From positions 1,686,696 to 1,750,695 of the forward strand of contig NZ_KV917374.1 in NCBI RefSeq assembly GCF_002019645.1: DNA of 64,000 nucleotides, read 5' to 3'. This DNA is from Litchfieldia alkalitelluris (lineage in GTDB: Bacteria > Bacillota > Bacilli > Bacillales > Bacillaceae_L). A program made the translations under genes and the position numbers. This document shows positions 34,314 to 43,290 of the stretch, in pieces. The notes under the pieces are model-generated. The model was not told the DNA's origin, did no database searches, and saw only the letters and a list, made by a program, of their open reading frames with translations. Positions within the stretch are counted from its first letter, which is position 1. Each line of letters starts with the position of its first letter.

Positions 34314-35069
34314 TTGTTAGATGAATTAAGTTTACTAGAATGGCTTGTTTCTGTGCTAGTTGGTATTGGAATTGGTTTTGCGAAAACTGCTGTTGCTACA
34401 TTGGGAATCTTCAATGTAGCTTTATTAGTGCAAGTCTTTCCAGCGAAGGAATCAGTAGGAATCATGCTTCCTATGTTAATTATGGGTGATATTTTTGCTG
34501 TGATTTATTATCGTCGTAGTGTCGTCTGGAAATACCTCTTTTCTCTAGTCCCGTGGGTTTTGATAGGAATCCTTTCTGGTTATTTTGTTCTAATGCACAT
34601 CAAAAATGATCAGCTATCCTTATTACTTGGTATCCTTATTTTGTCGTTAATCATTCTACAATTCTGCAAAGATTCTATCCAGTTAAAAGTTGACCGATTT
34701 TTTCAAAATGCGAAATGGTTTACATATCTCATGGGGATTTTAGCAGGGTTTGCAACAATGATAGGGAATGTATCCGGGGTCATTATGTCTATCTATTTAC
34801 TTTCGAAAGGCCTTCCGAAAAAAGAATTTATCGGCACGGGTGCTTGGTTTTACTTATTTGTCAATATTATTAAAATCCCGTTTTTTCTCTCATTAGGAAT
34901 GATTGCGTCTGAATCAATTGTGTTTAATTTAACTATTTTACCATTTATCCTGATTGGATGTTATATCGGTATTAAAATCGTCAAATTAATACCACAGAAG
35001 ATATTCCAATGGACGATTCTAATCCTAGGTATTCTTGGTTCGATAAATCTTATTATTCTTAATTGGTAA
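34314..35069 (+). CDS. TauE/SafE (DUF81) family membrane permease
   Basis: A 251-residue integral membrane protein with about eight hydrophobic segments and the two half-repeats of the TauE/SafE family: VGIGIGFAKTAVATLGIF near the start and GILAGFATMIGNVSGVIMSI in the middle, then GTGAWFYLFVNIIKIPF. Family members move organic or inorganic anions such as sulfite, sulfoacetate or taurine breakdown products; the substrate here is unknown. I chose TTG 34314, placed 8 bp after AGAGG; the GTG at 34305 sits on the ribosome-binding site. It is monocistronic between RNase J and the XRE-cupin gene. Confidence 0.85.
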   Translation: MLDELSLLEWLVSVLVGIGIGFAKTAVATLGIFNVALLVQVFPAKESVGIMLPMLIMGDIFAVIYYRRSVVWKYLFSLVPWVLIGILSGYFVLMHIKNDQLSLLLGILILSLIILQFCKDSIQLKVDRFFQNAKWFTYLMGILAGFATMIGNVSGVIMSIYLLSKGLPKKEFIGTGAWFYLFVNIIKIPFFLSLGMIASESIVFNLTILPFILIGCYIGIKIVKLIPQKIFQWTILILGILGSINLIILNW

Positions 35070-35131
35070 CATTATTAGGTTTAAATATCAGTAATCATAT
35101 GTGTCTAGTATGTTACAATTAAGGAAATTAT

Positions 35132-35175
35132 TTGACTATTTTAAAAAGGTTGAATTATAATAAACATAGTTGAAC
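35132..35175 (+). promoter_or_regulatory. Promoter and GTTGAA operator of the XRE-cupin gene
   Basis: -35 TTGACT (35132-35137), an 18-bp spacer and -10 TATAAT (35156-35161). GTTGAA direct repeats start at 35149 and 35169, exactly 20 bp apart and flanking the -10. The same layout occurs at 35950-35992. Confidence 0.75.
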
Positions 35176-35205
35176 CAAATGAAAACGACAAAAGGCGGGA
35201 CGTAG

Positions 35206-35751
35206 ATGGATTTAGGGCAGAAAATAAGAAAACTCAGGAAAGAACAAAACAGGAGTTTGTCAGATATTGCAGATTCTTGTGGTTTTTCAAAAAGTTTATT
35301 GTCAAAAATCGAAAATGGAAAGACAGTGCCTCCAATCGCTACTTTAGTCAAAATTGCTGAGGCTCTATGTACGAAGGTATCCGCTTTACTTGATGATAAT
35401 GAGCAAATAGGATCGATTTATTCAACAAAGGATAATAGTTTACAAAAGTTAGTGAAAACTGAAAAGGGATATTCCTTCTATGCTTTTGCAGTAGAGCGAC
35501 AAGATAAATTAATGCAACCATATTTATTCGTTGCTAAAAAAGGTGAAACAAAGAAAAGTACATTGTCACATGGAGGAGAAGAGTTTGTTTACGTTCTAGA
35601 AGGAGAAATGCACTATCGTGTTGGTAATACCCAGTATACACTTAAGTCCGGGGACAGCATTTACTTCGATTCAATTGAAGAACATAGGTTAGATCCTATT
35701 ACAGATGAGGTTATTTATTTAGCTATATTTAGCCAATCAAAAGAAGAATAA
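35206..35751 (+). CDS. XRE-family regulator with cupin sensor domain
   Basis: A 181-residue transcription factor. An N-terminal XRE helix-turn-helix (IRKLRKEQNRSLSDIADSCG, FSKSLLSKIENGK, residues about 7-42) is joined to a C-terminal cupin_2 barrel with GGEEFVYVLEGEMHYRVG and LKSGDSIYFDSIEEHRL. Such proteins sense a small molecule through the cupin and act on neighbouring genes. The promoter carries two GTTGAA sites 20 bp apart, and the next operon has the same arrangement, so it probably regulates both. The ligand is unknown but may be a sugar or sugar acid handled by that operon. The gene ends in a strong terminator. Confidence 0.9.
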   Translation: MDLGQKIRKLRKEQNRSLSDIADSCGFSKSLLSKIENGKTVPPIATLVKIAEALCTKVSALLDDNEQIGSIYSTKDNSLQKLVKTEKGYSFYAFAVERQDKLMQPYLFVAKKGETKKSTLSHGGEEFVYVLEGEMHYRVGNTQYTLKSGDSIYFDSIEEHRLDPITDEVIYLAIFSQSKEE

Positions 35752-35780
35752 AAAATTTTTTTTAAATAAAATTTCTATTG

Positions 35781-35811
35781 AAACAACTATCCTAAGATAG
35801 TTGTTTTTCTT
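35781..35811 (+). terminator. Terminator of the XRE-cupin gene
   Basis: AAACAACTATC and GATAGTTGTTT, a perfect 11-bp stem with loop CTAA, followed by TTCTTTT. Confidence 0.85.
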
Positions 35812-35949
35812 TTCCTTTTCTCTTAATATCCGTATTTTACCATTTTAAATAAATGGTGTTATCGGATTTAATCTCTGAGCCAAGTTATTTTAAAAAAAGA
35901 GTTTATAACTTTAAGATTATTGAATTTTAAAAATAGTAAAAAAATACGA

Positions 35950-35992
35950 TTGACTATTCAACATTGTTGAACTAAACTGAAAACAGTTGAAC
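35950..35992 (+). promoter_or_regulatory. Promoter and GTTGAA operator of the 36-41 kb operon
   Basis: -35 TTGACT (35950-35955), a 17-bp spacer and -10 TAAACT (35973-35978). GTTGAAC repeats start at 35966 and 35986, again 20 bp apart. The first is half of an inverted repeat (TTCAAC-ATT-GTTGAA). Confidence 0.75.
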
Positions 35993-36043
35993 GATAGTAA
36001 AAGTTTAACGAGAATATTTACGAAAATAAGGGGTGATTGGTTG

Positions 36044-37042
36044 ATGGTTAAAAAGTATAAAGTTGGTCTAATCGGTGCAGGTGGAGTAACAGAGTTACAT
36101 TTAGAAGGTTACAAAGATCAAACGGACAGAGTAGAGGTTGTTGCTATATGTGATTCTAATTCTGAAATATTAAAAGAACGTGCAGATAAGTATGGGATTC
36201 CTCAAAGATTTACTAGTCTAGAAGATTTTATTCAATTTAGTAACGTAGATGTTGCAATTGTATGCACCCCTACATCCATTAGAAAAGACATTGTGTTTCC
36301 TCTTATTGAAGCAGGTTTACCAGTATTTGTTGAAAAGCCATTTTCTGATTCGTTGGAAGAAGCAACAGAAATTGTAAACAAAGCTAACCAACACAAAATT
36401 CCCATCTCCGTCAATCAGAATTTTAGACGCCACTATCCATTTGAATTAGTAAGGAGAATTGTAGAGGAAGGAGTAATTGGAAGTGTAAATCAAATCATTT
36501 TCAATGAAATATTCTTTAGACAAGATCAAGGTTGGCGACTAAATTGTGAGCGTCATGCGATGTCAGTCATGGGGATACATTGGTTTGACGGCTTTAGATT
36601 AATTCTTGATTCTGCCCCCAAATCGATTGCTTGTCTGACACGTTCAGCCTCAGTTATTAATTGTGTTGGAGAAACAGAAGCAACTGTGCAAATTGCTTTT
36701 GAAAATGATTCAATCGTGACATATGTCCAAAGTTTTTCAAGTACTTATGGGAAGAATGAAATGATCGTCATCGGTGAAAAAGGGACACTAATTTGCAATC
36801 ATACTTCTGTGAAACTCTATCAAAAAGGCGAGAGAGAACCTGTTCAAACATGGGAAAATAAGGTGTCTAGAGAAGAAGCGACATTTGAAGGATTAAATCA
36901 ACTATTAACTTCATTAGAAACTGGAATAGAAGCAAAAAATAGTGCAATCGATAATTTGAAAACGGTTTCATTATTGGATGCAGCATACCTTGCTGCAAAT
37001 GAAAATAGAATTGTTACTTTTAAACAAGGAGCATTAATATGA
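36044..37042 (+). CDS. Gfo/Idh/MocA-family sugar dehydrogenase
   Basis: A 332-residue NAD(P)-dependent oxidoreductase with N-terminal Rossmann fold (VGLIGAGGVTELHLEGY), the family EKP motif (VFVEKPFSDS), NQNFRRHYP at the domain junction and the active-site His in MGIHWFDGFRLIL. ATG 36044 follows AAGGGGTGA; the earlier in-frame TTG lies within the operator. Members oxidise or reduce sugar or inositol hydroxyls. Its stop overlaps the start of the isomerase gene (ATGA), and an LplABC importer follows, so it should act on the imported glycan or a part of it, possibly by 3-oxidation. The substrate is not known. Confidence 0.88.
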   Translation: MVKKYKVGLIGAGGVTELHLEGYKDQTDRVEVVAICDSNSEILKERADKYGIPQRFTSLEDFIQFSNVDVAIVCTPTSIRKDIVFPLIEAGLPVFVEKPFSDSLEEATEIVNKANQHKIPISVNQNFRRHYPFELVRRIVEEGVIGSVNQIIFNEIFFRQDQGWRLNCERHAMSVMGIHWFDGFRLILDSAPKSIACLTRSASVINCVGETEATVQIAFENDSIVTYVQSFSSTYGKNEMIVIGEKGTLICNHTSVKLYQKGEREPVQTWENKVSREEATFEGLNQLLTSLETGIEAKNSAIDNLKTVSLLDAAYLAANENRIVTFKQGALI

Positions 37043-37803
37043 CATTAAAACTAGCATTTTCTAGACCGACAGACACTTTGGAGGAGCAAAGGATATTATT
37101 TGAGAATTATCGTCAAATCGGATATGACGGGCTTCAATTAAAGAATGGTCAATATGCTAGCTATCTTGAATGTCCAGAACAATTTTTGGAAGATTGGGGC
37201 GCACCAAAAGGCCTGGCGTCGGGATTAATTACAGCTGGAGTGCTTGATGAACAGAATATTCAACAACTTCGTAATGTCTATAAGTTCGCTGAGAAAACTG
37301 GAACTGATTTAATCGTATTTTGTCATTTGGTTCCTAGAAGTGAAGTAAGCATTGAAGAAATACGTAAGTATGCTGACTTATTTTCTGAACTGGGAAAAGA
37401 AGCAGAGCAGTGCGGTGTGAAGCTATCTTTGCATCATCATTATAATAATCCGGTTATGCATAGAGAGGACTTTGATATTTTTTTCGATCGCATACAGAAT
37501 CAATCAGTTGGTTTAACTGTTGACACTGCTCATCTTGTAAAATCGGGTATTACGGATATTCAAGAATTGATTCAGAGTTATGGAAAAGTGATCGATAATT
37601 TTCACCTGAAGGATTTTGCGAATGGAGATTGGCGTGTATTGGGTCAAGGTGAGATAGACTTTAAACCAATTTTCAAAGCAATTGAAGCGATTAAATATAA
37701 TGGCTGGATATCTGCTGATGAAGAAAGTGGAAGCGGTATCATTGGTGGGATGAAAGATTGTCATTCTTATATAAAGCAAGGTCTGTCAATTGCAATAGAT
37801 TAA
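37039..37803 (+). CDS. Sugar phosphate isomerase/epimerase-like TIM barrel
   Basis: A 254-residue protein of the xylose isomerase-like TIM-barrel (AP endonuclease 2) superfamily. Probable metal ligands appear in KLSLHHHYNNPV, VGLTVDTAHLVKSG, DNFHLKDF and WISADEESG. The family includes isomerases, epimerases, 2-keto-inositol dehydratases and the lyases/hydratases that open 3-keto-glycosides. Translational coupling to the upstream Gfo/Idh/MocA gene (4-bp overlap) suggests that it acts on that enzyme's keto product. A hairpin and 100 bp separate it from the ABC transporter genes. Confidence 0.87.
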   Translation: MTLKLAFSRPTDTLEEQRILFENYRQIGYDGLQLKNGQYASYLECPEQFLEDWGAPKGLASGLITAGVLDEQNIQQLRNVYKFAEKTGTDLIVFCHLVPRSEVSIEEIRKYADLFSELGKEAEQCGVKLSLHHHYNNPVMHREDFDIFFDRIQNQSVGLTVDTAHLVKSGITDIQELIQSYGKVIDNFHLKDFANGDWRVLGQGEIDFKPIFKAIEAIKYNGWISADEESGSGIIGGMKDCHSYIKQGLSIAID

Positions 37804-37809
37804 TATAGA

Positions 37810-37865
37810 TAGGCTACCTTTTTCTTAGTTGTATCCCCCTTACGATCTATAGAAAGGGTAGCCTA
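37810..37865 (+). other. Intercistronic stem-loop
   Basis: TAGGCTACC (37810-37818) and GGTAGCCTA (37857-37865), a perfect 9-bp stem around a 38-nt loop with no U tract. It lies between the isomerase gene and the ABC permease gene; it may partly separate enzyme and transporter expression. Confidence 0.45.
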
Positions 37866-37912
37866 CCCAATTGAATTGAATTTATCTCAAAATTAGAAGG
37901 GATGTGATTAAT

Positions 37913-38875
37913 GTGGAAACAACTACAACTACTCCTGCTTCAATTAAAGTAGTTGAAAGGAAAAAGAAAAGATTAAAACTTGTATCAGATTTAAAACGCG
38001 ATCGGTACTTATATCTTCTCATTCTTCCTGGTTTATTGTTTTTCATTATCTTCAAATACGTTCCAATGTGGGGGATTATCATTTCCTTTCAAGATTATTC
38101 ACCATATTTAGGAGTATTAAAAAGCGAATGGGTAGGATTTGCTCACTTTCAACGTTTTTTCACAAATCCTGATTTTATCATACTGTTCCGCAACACGATG
38201 ATGATCAGCCTATTAAACTTAGTATTCTTTTTTCCGATTCCAATCATCTTAGCCATCCTCTTAAATGAAGTTCGTTCCCAGGTATTTAAAAGATCGATTC
38301 AATCTATTGTCTATCTACCTCATTTTCTATCATGGGTTATTATCGCTGGGATTTCATTTTTATTGTTATCAGAATCCGGAGGAATTGTAAATATGATGAT
38401 GGAAAAGTTAGGGTTTAGTCGCTTTGACTTTTTAACAAATGAGAGTACATTTTGGTATTTGTTAGTTGGTCAAAATATTTGGAAAGAAACTGGCTGGGGA
38501 ACGATTATCTTTTTAGCTGCAGTTGCGGGAGTTAATCCGGCTTTGTATGAAGCAGCAAAAATGGATGGTGCAAGCCGAGTCAGGCAAATCTGGCATATTA
38601 CTCTACCAGGAATAAGAAATGTCATCATCGTTCTCTTCATCTTACGTCTTGGAAATATTATGGATGTAGGATTCGAGCAAGTTTTTCTAATGATGAATGG
38701 AGCTGTTTCGCAAGTAGCTGACGTATTTGAAACCTATGTCTATCGTAATGGTATTCAGAGTGGCCAGTTTAGTTACACGACAGCAGTTGGGTTGTTCAAA
38801 TCTGTGATAGGGTTAGCTCTTGTTGTGTTAGCAAATTGGCTAGCGAAATTATTCGGCGAGGAAGGAATTTACTAG
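37913..38875 (+). CDS. LplB-type oligosaccharide ABC permease 1
   Basis: A 320-residue CUT1 permease of the LplB/YtcP class, with a charged N-terminal tail (KVVERKKKRLKLVSDLKRDR), six membrane segments and the coupling motif EAAKMDGASRVRQIWHITLP. The YLLILPGLLFFIIFKYVPMW block is typical of the first span in LplB proteins. I used GTG 37913; the GTG at 37904 overlaps the ribosome-binding site AAGGGATGTGAT. It pairs with the next permease and the lipoprotein at 39813. No ATPase is encoded here, so a shared MsmX-type ATPase would be needed, as in Bacillus subtilis. Confidence 0.92.
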   Translation: METTTTTPASIKVVERKKKRLKLVSDLKRDRYLYLLILPGLLFFIIFKYVPMWGIIISFQDYSPYLGVLKSEWVGFAHFQRFFTNPDFIILFRNTMMISLLNLVFFFPIPIILAILLNEVRSQVFKRSIQSIVYLPHFLSWVIIAGISFLLLSESGGIVNMMMEKLGFSRFDFLTNESTFWYLLVGQNIWKETGWGTIIFLAAVAGVNPALYEAAKMDGASRVRQIWHITLPGIRNVIIVLFILRLGNIMDVGFEQVFLMMNGAVSQVADVFETYVYRNGIQSGQFSYTTAVGLFKSVIGLALVVLANWLAKLFGEEGIY

Positions 38876-38891
38876 GAAAGAGGGTGAAGTA

Positions 38892-39773
38892 ATGAAAGAA
38901 AGCTCGGGGGATCGGCTATTTAATATCGCTAATATAACAATTCTAGTCATTATTGGGATTGTTACATTATTTCCACTTTATTATGTATTTGTAGTTTCAT
39001 TTGCAACCCCTTATGAATATGTCGAGAAAAACGGATTTATATTGTTTCCAACAGAATGGACCCTTGCCTCTTATAAATATCTCTTAACAACCTCAGCCTT
39101 TATGAAATCTACGGGGGTTAGTGCATTTCTAGCTACGGTTGGAACTGCGCTTAGTTTAGTCGTCACAGCAGGGATTGCGTTCGGTCTTTCTCGTAAAAGA
39201 TTAAGAGGAAGAAAGATTATCTTAATGCTTATTCTATTTACCATCTTATTCAACCCAGGAATCATCCCTCAATATATTTTGGTTCGTGATTTGGGGTTGA
39301 TTAACAGTGTATGGTCCTTGATTTTGCCAGTTCTTTCTAGTGGTTGGTACGTAATTTTGATGAAAAGCTTCTTTGATAACATTCCAACTGAATTAGAGGA
39401 AGCAGCCACAATAGATGGATGTAATGATTTAGGAATCTTCTTTAGAATTGTCCTGCCATTGTCCATCCCAGCTCTTGTAGCATTTGGATTATTTTATGCG
39501 GTGGCATATTGGAACACATTCTTTAATGCAATTTTATTCATCAATGACTTTGATAAAGTCCCATTACAGGTTGTGTTAAGAAATATGTTAATAGATTCTG
39601 ATACGTCTACAAGTGGTGCTGCAGCGGTTGAGATGGTATCGGAACAACAACTCCCAGCACAAACAATCAAAATGGCAGCGGTTGTTATTTCGACATTACC
39701 AATACTATTAATTTATCCATTTTTACAAAAACACTTTGCGAAAGGGGTCATGCTGGGTTCTGTTAAAGGATAA
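38892..39773 (+). CDS. LplC-type oligosaccharide ABC permease 2
   Basis: A 293-residue CUT1 permease (YtcP/LplC class), six membrane segments, with the ATPase-coupling motif LEEAATIDGCNDLGIFFRIVLP and the C-terminal KHFAKGVMLGSVKG that is characteristic of LplC proteins. The gene starts 16 bp after permease 1 with GAAAGAGGGTGAAG as ribosome-binding site. It should form the heterodimeric channel with permease 1 for an oligosaccharide such as a pectic or hemicellulose fragment. Confidence 0.92.
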   Translation: MKESSGDRLFNIANITILVIIGIVTLFPLYYVFVVSFATPYEYVEKNGFILFPTEWTLASYKYLLTTSAFMKSTGVSAFLATVGTALSLVVTAGIAFGLSRKRLRGRKIILMLILFTILFNPGIIPQYILVRDLGLINSVWSLILPVLSSGWYVILMKSFFDNIPTELEEAATIDGCNDLGIFFRIVLPLSIPALVAFGLFYAVAYWNTFFNAILFINDFDKVPLQVVLRNMLIDSDTSTSGAAAVEMVSEQQLPAQTIKMAAVVISTLPILLIYPFLQKHFAKGVMLGSVKG

Positions 39774-39812
39774 TCTGTTTTTACTATTAAATGAAAAAAG
39801 GGAGGATTCGAA

Positions 39813-41321
39813 ATGAGTCATAAGGAGATCTCAATAAAGCATGGATTTAAATCAGTTTTAATCGGTGGATTGTTATTAAGTACACTTTTAACAGGCTGTA
39901 CAACCGATTCAAGTAGTTCTGAGGCGGATGGAGGACCAGTCAAAATTTCAATTATGTCAGATTTTACGATAGCACAACCTCCTTCAGAGGATAATCCAGT
40001 CTTATTAGAACTAGAGAAACGTACTAACACTGATTTAGATATCACATGGGTGTCAGGTCCAGATTATATTGATCGTTTAAATGTTGTGCTAAGCTCAGGA
40101 GATCTTCCTGACCTCATAAAGATCGATGATGTAACAAATCCGGTCTTTCAACAACTGGTTGAACAAGGAGCATTCTGGGACCTAACTCCTTATGTAGAAG
40201 AATATGAAAACTTAATGAATTATCCAGAAGTTATCTGGAAAAACACATCAATTGATGGGAAAAACTTCGTGATTCCAGTTGCCAGACCATTAGATGGATT
40301 TGTTACTCCTTCCATTAGAAAAGATTGGTTGGATGAACTTGGACTTGAAGTGCCTCAAACTACAGATGAACTATATGAAGTGTTAAAAGCGTTTAAAGAA
40401 AACAAACCAGATGGTGAAGACCCAACTTACGGCTACACAATGCGTGCAGATTACTGGTTACAATCTGTATTTACTGGAGCAAGAGATAAATGGAAGGAAG
40501 TGGATGGGGAGCTTGTAGATGTCACGTTAGAACCGGAAATGAGAGAAGCCTTATTATATAAACACAAATTATATAATGAAGGATTAATTCCTCCAGATTA
40601 TGCAGTTATGAAAGAAACTCAATTCTGGGATCTTGCCACTGGTGGTCGTGCTGGGTTAACAGCTGAGACGATTGAAGCTACATGGCGTTGGACTTACGAC
40701 CAGTGGAAAAGAGAATCAAGCGTTGATTGGCTTCCACTCACAGCGTTAAGTGCACCTAACAGAGAGCCATATGCAGAGCAATTTAGAGGGTACATTGGCT
40801 GTATAGCAATTCCGAAATCTGTTCCAGAAGAAAAGATGAAGAAAATTTTATCACTAGTAGACTATGGTGCGTCTGAAGAAGGCGGCACATTAACCCTATA
40901 CGGTATTGAGGGTACTCATTACAACGAAGAAGATGGCTTTAAAGTGGCAACAGAACAAGCTGTTAAAGATAGCGTAGGTGTTGGAGCCTTCGGAAAAATG
41001 TTCATGAAATTCGATCCATATATGTATGCGTATGCACCAGGTATGCCAAAAGAAAAATTTGATCGTAACAAGCAAATTATCGACCAAAAGGAACCAATTA
41101 GTGAACCAGATCCAGCCATTGGTTTAGTTTCTGAAACTCACTTAAAAATGGGAGCAGACTATACCAAGAAAATTGATGATTTAAAAATACAAGTTATTAT
41201 GGGCAAACAGCCTATCGAAGCTTGGGATAAATATGTTGAAGAACTAAAGCAAGATGCAACCTATCAAAAAATTATTGAGGAAATGAACGCAGCTTATAAG
41301 GCTCGTGAGGAATCATACTAA
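39813..41321 (+). CDS. LplA-type extracellular solute-binding lipoprotein
   Basis: A 502-residue lipoprotein (lipobox LTGC, Cys29) of extracellular solute-binding family 1. The mature part has IDRLNVVLSSGDLPDLIKID, PQTTDELYEVLKAFKENKPDG and WKRESSVDWLPLTAL, typical of LplA/YtcQ proteins. Aromatic-rich segments fit an oligosaccharide ligand. It is the last gene of the transporter unit, opposite to the more usual binding-protein-first order. ATG 39813 follows GGGAGGATTC, and a strong terminator ends the operon. Confidence 0.92.
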   Translation: MSHKEISIKHGFKSVLIGGLLLSTLLTGCTTDSSSSEADGGPVKISIMSDFTIAQPPSEDNPVLLELEKRTNTDLDITWVSGPDYIDRLNVVLSSGDLPDLIKIDDVTNPVFQQLVEQGAFWDLTPYVEEYENLMNYPEVIWKNTSIDGKNFVIPVARPLDGFVTPSIRKDWLDELGLEVPQTTDELYEVLKAFKENKPDGEDPTYGYTMRADYWLQSVFTGARDKWKEVDGELVDVTLEPEMREALLYKHKLYNEGLIPPDYAVMKETQFWDLATGGRAGLTAETIEATWRWTYDQWKRESSVDWLPLTALSAPNREPYAEQFRGYIGCIAIPKSVPEEKMKKILSLVDYGASEEGGTLTLYGIEGTHYNEEDGFKVATEQAVKDSVGVGAFGKMFMKFDPYMYAYAPGMPKEKFDRNKQIIDQKEPISEPDPAIGLVSETHLKMGADYTKKIDDLKIQVIMGKQPIEAWDKYVEELKQDATYQKIIEEMNAAYKAREESY

Positions 41322-41352
41322 ACAAGGAATAGCAGATAAACTGAATAATTTT

Positions 41353-41397
41353 GGGGCACTATTTTCACAAGTCATAACCACAGTGCCCCTTTTGTTA
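41353..41397 (+). terminator. Terminator of the LplABC-type operon
   Basis: GGGGCACT (41353-41360) and AGTGCCCC (41382-41389), followed by TTTTGTT. Confidence 0.85.
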
Positions 41398-41439
41398 TAT
41401 TGATTTATTAATCTAAAAAACCTTATTGGTAGTATTATC

Positions 41440-41530
41440 AGAGAGTTACTCCAGCTCCTTTGGGATGAAGCGGTTTCGGGAGAATCCACTGATAGGAAGC
41501 TCCCGGCGGACCGCCCCGTGATGTTCCAAT
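41440..41530 (+). repeat. Degenerate copy of the pseudoknot-type intergenic element
   Basis: GCGGT-TT-CGGGAG (41470-41482) pairs with CTCCCG-GCGG-ACCGC (41500-41514), and CTCCTTTGGG precedes it, as in the element at 53363-53482. The second crossing stem is largely lost. No gene is seen in this gap. Confidence 0.5.
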
Positions 41531-41611
41531 GGTGTATTGTATTGAATGGAGTGATCTACAATCTATGTATTTTAAAGGTAACTAAAAAAATCTTAAAAGG
41601 AGATGTTGAAT

Positions 41612-41968
41612 TTGGCGACAATTACTAATTTAAAAGATCAAAAGCACGTTTTAAATATGGATTGGGGTAAAATTCAATGGTTGTGTGGCAAGGAAATTGA
41701 CCCAGATAGTGAAATGACATTTGGAATGGTTTTCATCAATGCAGGAGATTCAAACCCTAGACATATCCATCCGAACTGTGAGGAGTATATCTTTGTTCTC
41801 TCAGGAGAATGTGATCATTCGTTAGGGGATGAAATGTATCACCTCAAACCAGGTATGATGTTGCGAATCCCTCAAGGAGTTCCACATAACGCCACTGTTA
41901 CTAGCTGGGAGCCTTGTCGAATGATCATTACTTATTCAGCACCTGATCGTCAAACAATTGGTGAGTAA
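41612..41968 (+). CDS. Small cupin protein
   Basis: A 118-residue single-domain cupin_2 protein. Metal-binding motifs are intact: RHIHPNCEEYIFVLSGE (His, His, Glu) and IPQGVPHNA (His). TTG 41612 lies 9 bp after AGGAG, while the ATG at 41603 touches the ribosome-binding site, so I prefer TTG (MATITNLKDQ). It could be a sugar or keto-acid isomerase, a lyase or a small-molecule sensor. It is followed by a Tm-1-like gene after 75 bp and a PEP-hydrolase-like gene, and the three probably form one operon. Confidence 0.85.
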   Translation: MATITNLKDQKHVLNMDWGKIQWLCGKEIDPDSEMTFGMVFINAGDSNPRHIHPNCEEYIFVLSGECDHSLGDEMYHLKPGMMLRIPQGVPHNATVTSWEPCRMIITYSAPDRQTIGE

Positions 41969-42043
41969 TTTTCATTTTAGAAAATTGGCTTGTTATTATG
42001 AAAACATTCTGCTTCTAATAATTTAATTACAAGGAGTGATATA

Positions 42044-43273
42044 GTGGAGTCTAAAAAAGTTATACTTATTGGTTCTTTTGATACAAAGGGGACTGAATTT
42101 GAATTTGTAAAAGATACATTAGAAAGGTTAGGGATAGAAACCTATTTGGTTGATATAGGCGTACTTAACACTCCTCAGATTCAACCAGACATCCCAAGTA
42201 GTGAGGTAGCTAAATTAGCAGGGACAACATTAGAAGTTCTTAGACAGGACAATGACAGAGGTAAAGCGGTTTCAGCAATGGCTGAAGGAGTAGCAAAAGT
42301 CATGGAGCAACTAATCCACAAAGGGATTGTTGCTGGTGTGATTGGGATGGGTGGTACAGCTGGTACAACGGTTGGCGCATCAGCTATGAAGGTTGTTCCA
42401 ATCGGTATTCCTAAGTTATTAGTTTCAACAGTTGCATCAGGAAATACTAGGCCATATGTTGGGGTCAAAGACGTAACGATGATGTATTCTGTAATCGATA
42501 TTGCCGGGATTAATAAATTATCGAGTCGTATTTTAAGTAATGCTGCTTATGCAATGGCTGGAATGGTCAAAGGTATCTATAGTGAATCTATAGAACAAGA
42601 TGACAAAATCACAATTGGAATGACGATGTTTGGAGTTACTACACCTTGTGTTACAAAAGTAAGGGAAATCCTCGAAGAGCAAGGTTACGATATTTTAGTG
42701 TTCCATGCGACAGGCACTGGTGGTCTTGCAATGGAAGAATTAATTGATGGTGGTTTTATTAAGGCCGTAGCAGACATTACCACTACTGAATTAGCAGACG
42801 AGTTAGTCGGAGGAATCTTCACCGCTGGCCCTACAAGATTAGAAGCAGCGGGTAAAGCTGGTATTCCTCAAGTTGTTTCCGTTGGAGCATTGGATATGGT
42901 TAACTTTGGCACGCCGGATTCTGTGCCTGTACAGTTCAAAAACAGAAAGTTTTACCAGCACAACCCTACAACTACATTGATGAGAACAACGACCGATGAA
43001 AATCGAAAATTAGGAGAAATAATTGCTATAAAGTTAAATCAAGCTATAATCCCACCTATAGTAATCTTTCCTAAGGGAGGAGTATCACTTATTGATCAAG
43101 AAGGGCAGGCCTTTGAGGGGGTTGAGCAACGGGAAGTTTTGTATTCGACACTTAAGGAAAATTTAAGACCTGATATCCCGTTCATTGAAACCGAGAAGGA
43201 TATCAATGATGAGTCAGTGGCAGAACTGATTGCTAGTAAGTTATTAAGTAGTTTAAGAGAGACTGTTAAATAG
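42044..43273 (+). CDS. Tm-1-like / UPF0261 family ATP-binding protein
   Basis: A 409-residue protein of the UPF0261 family, related to the N-terminal half of tomato Tm-1. It shows the N-terminal nucleotide-fold [17 protein letters not shown], the glycine-rich [21 protein letters not shown], then [19 protein letters not shown] and [12 protein letters not shown] near the middle. The metabolic role is not established. GTG 42044 follows AAGGAGTGATA. It sits 17 bp upstream of the TIM-barrel partner; in Tm-1 the two kinds of domain are fused in one protein, which supports a functional pair here. It may act in catabolism of an organic acid or sugar derivative. Confidence 0.87.
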   Translation: MESKKVILIGSFDTKGTEFEFVKDTLERLGIETYLVDIGVLNTPQIQPDIPSSEVAKLAGTTLEVLRQDNDRGKAVSAMAEGVAKVMEQLIHKGIVAGVIGMGGTAGTTVGASAMKVVPIGIPKLLVSTVASGNTRPYVGVKDVTMMYSVIDIAGINKLSSRILSNAAYAMAGMVKGIYSESIEQDDKITIGMTMFGVTTPCVTKVREILEEQGYDILVFHATGTGGLAMEELIDGGFIKAVADITTTELADELVGGIFTAGPTRLEAAGKAGIPQVVSVGALDMVNFGTPDSVPVQFKNRKFYQHNPTTTLMRTTTDENRKLGEIIAIKLNQAIIPPIVIFPKGGVSLIDQEGQAFEGVEQREVLYSTLKENLRPDIPFIETEKDINDESVAELIASKLLSSLRETVK

Positions 43274-43290
43274 AGAGAGGAGTTGTCGCT

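Noticed and set aside
35987-36043. TTG 35987 as the start of the dehydrogenase gene
   Set aside because: It falls within the second GTTGAA operator box and the expected promoter region; ATG 36044 has a good ribosome-binding site and family-like N-terminus.
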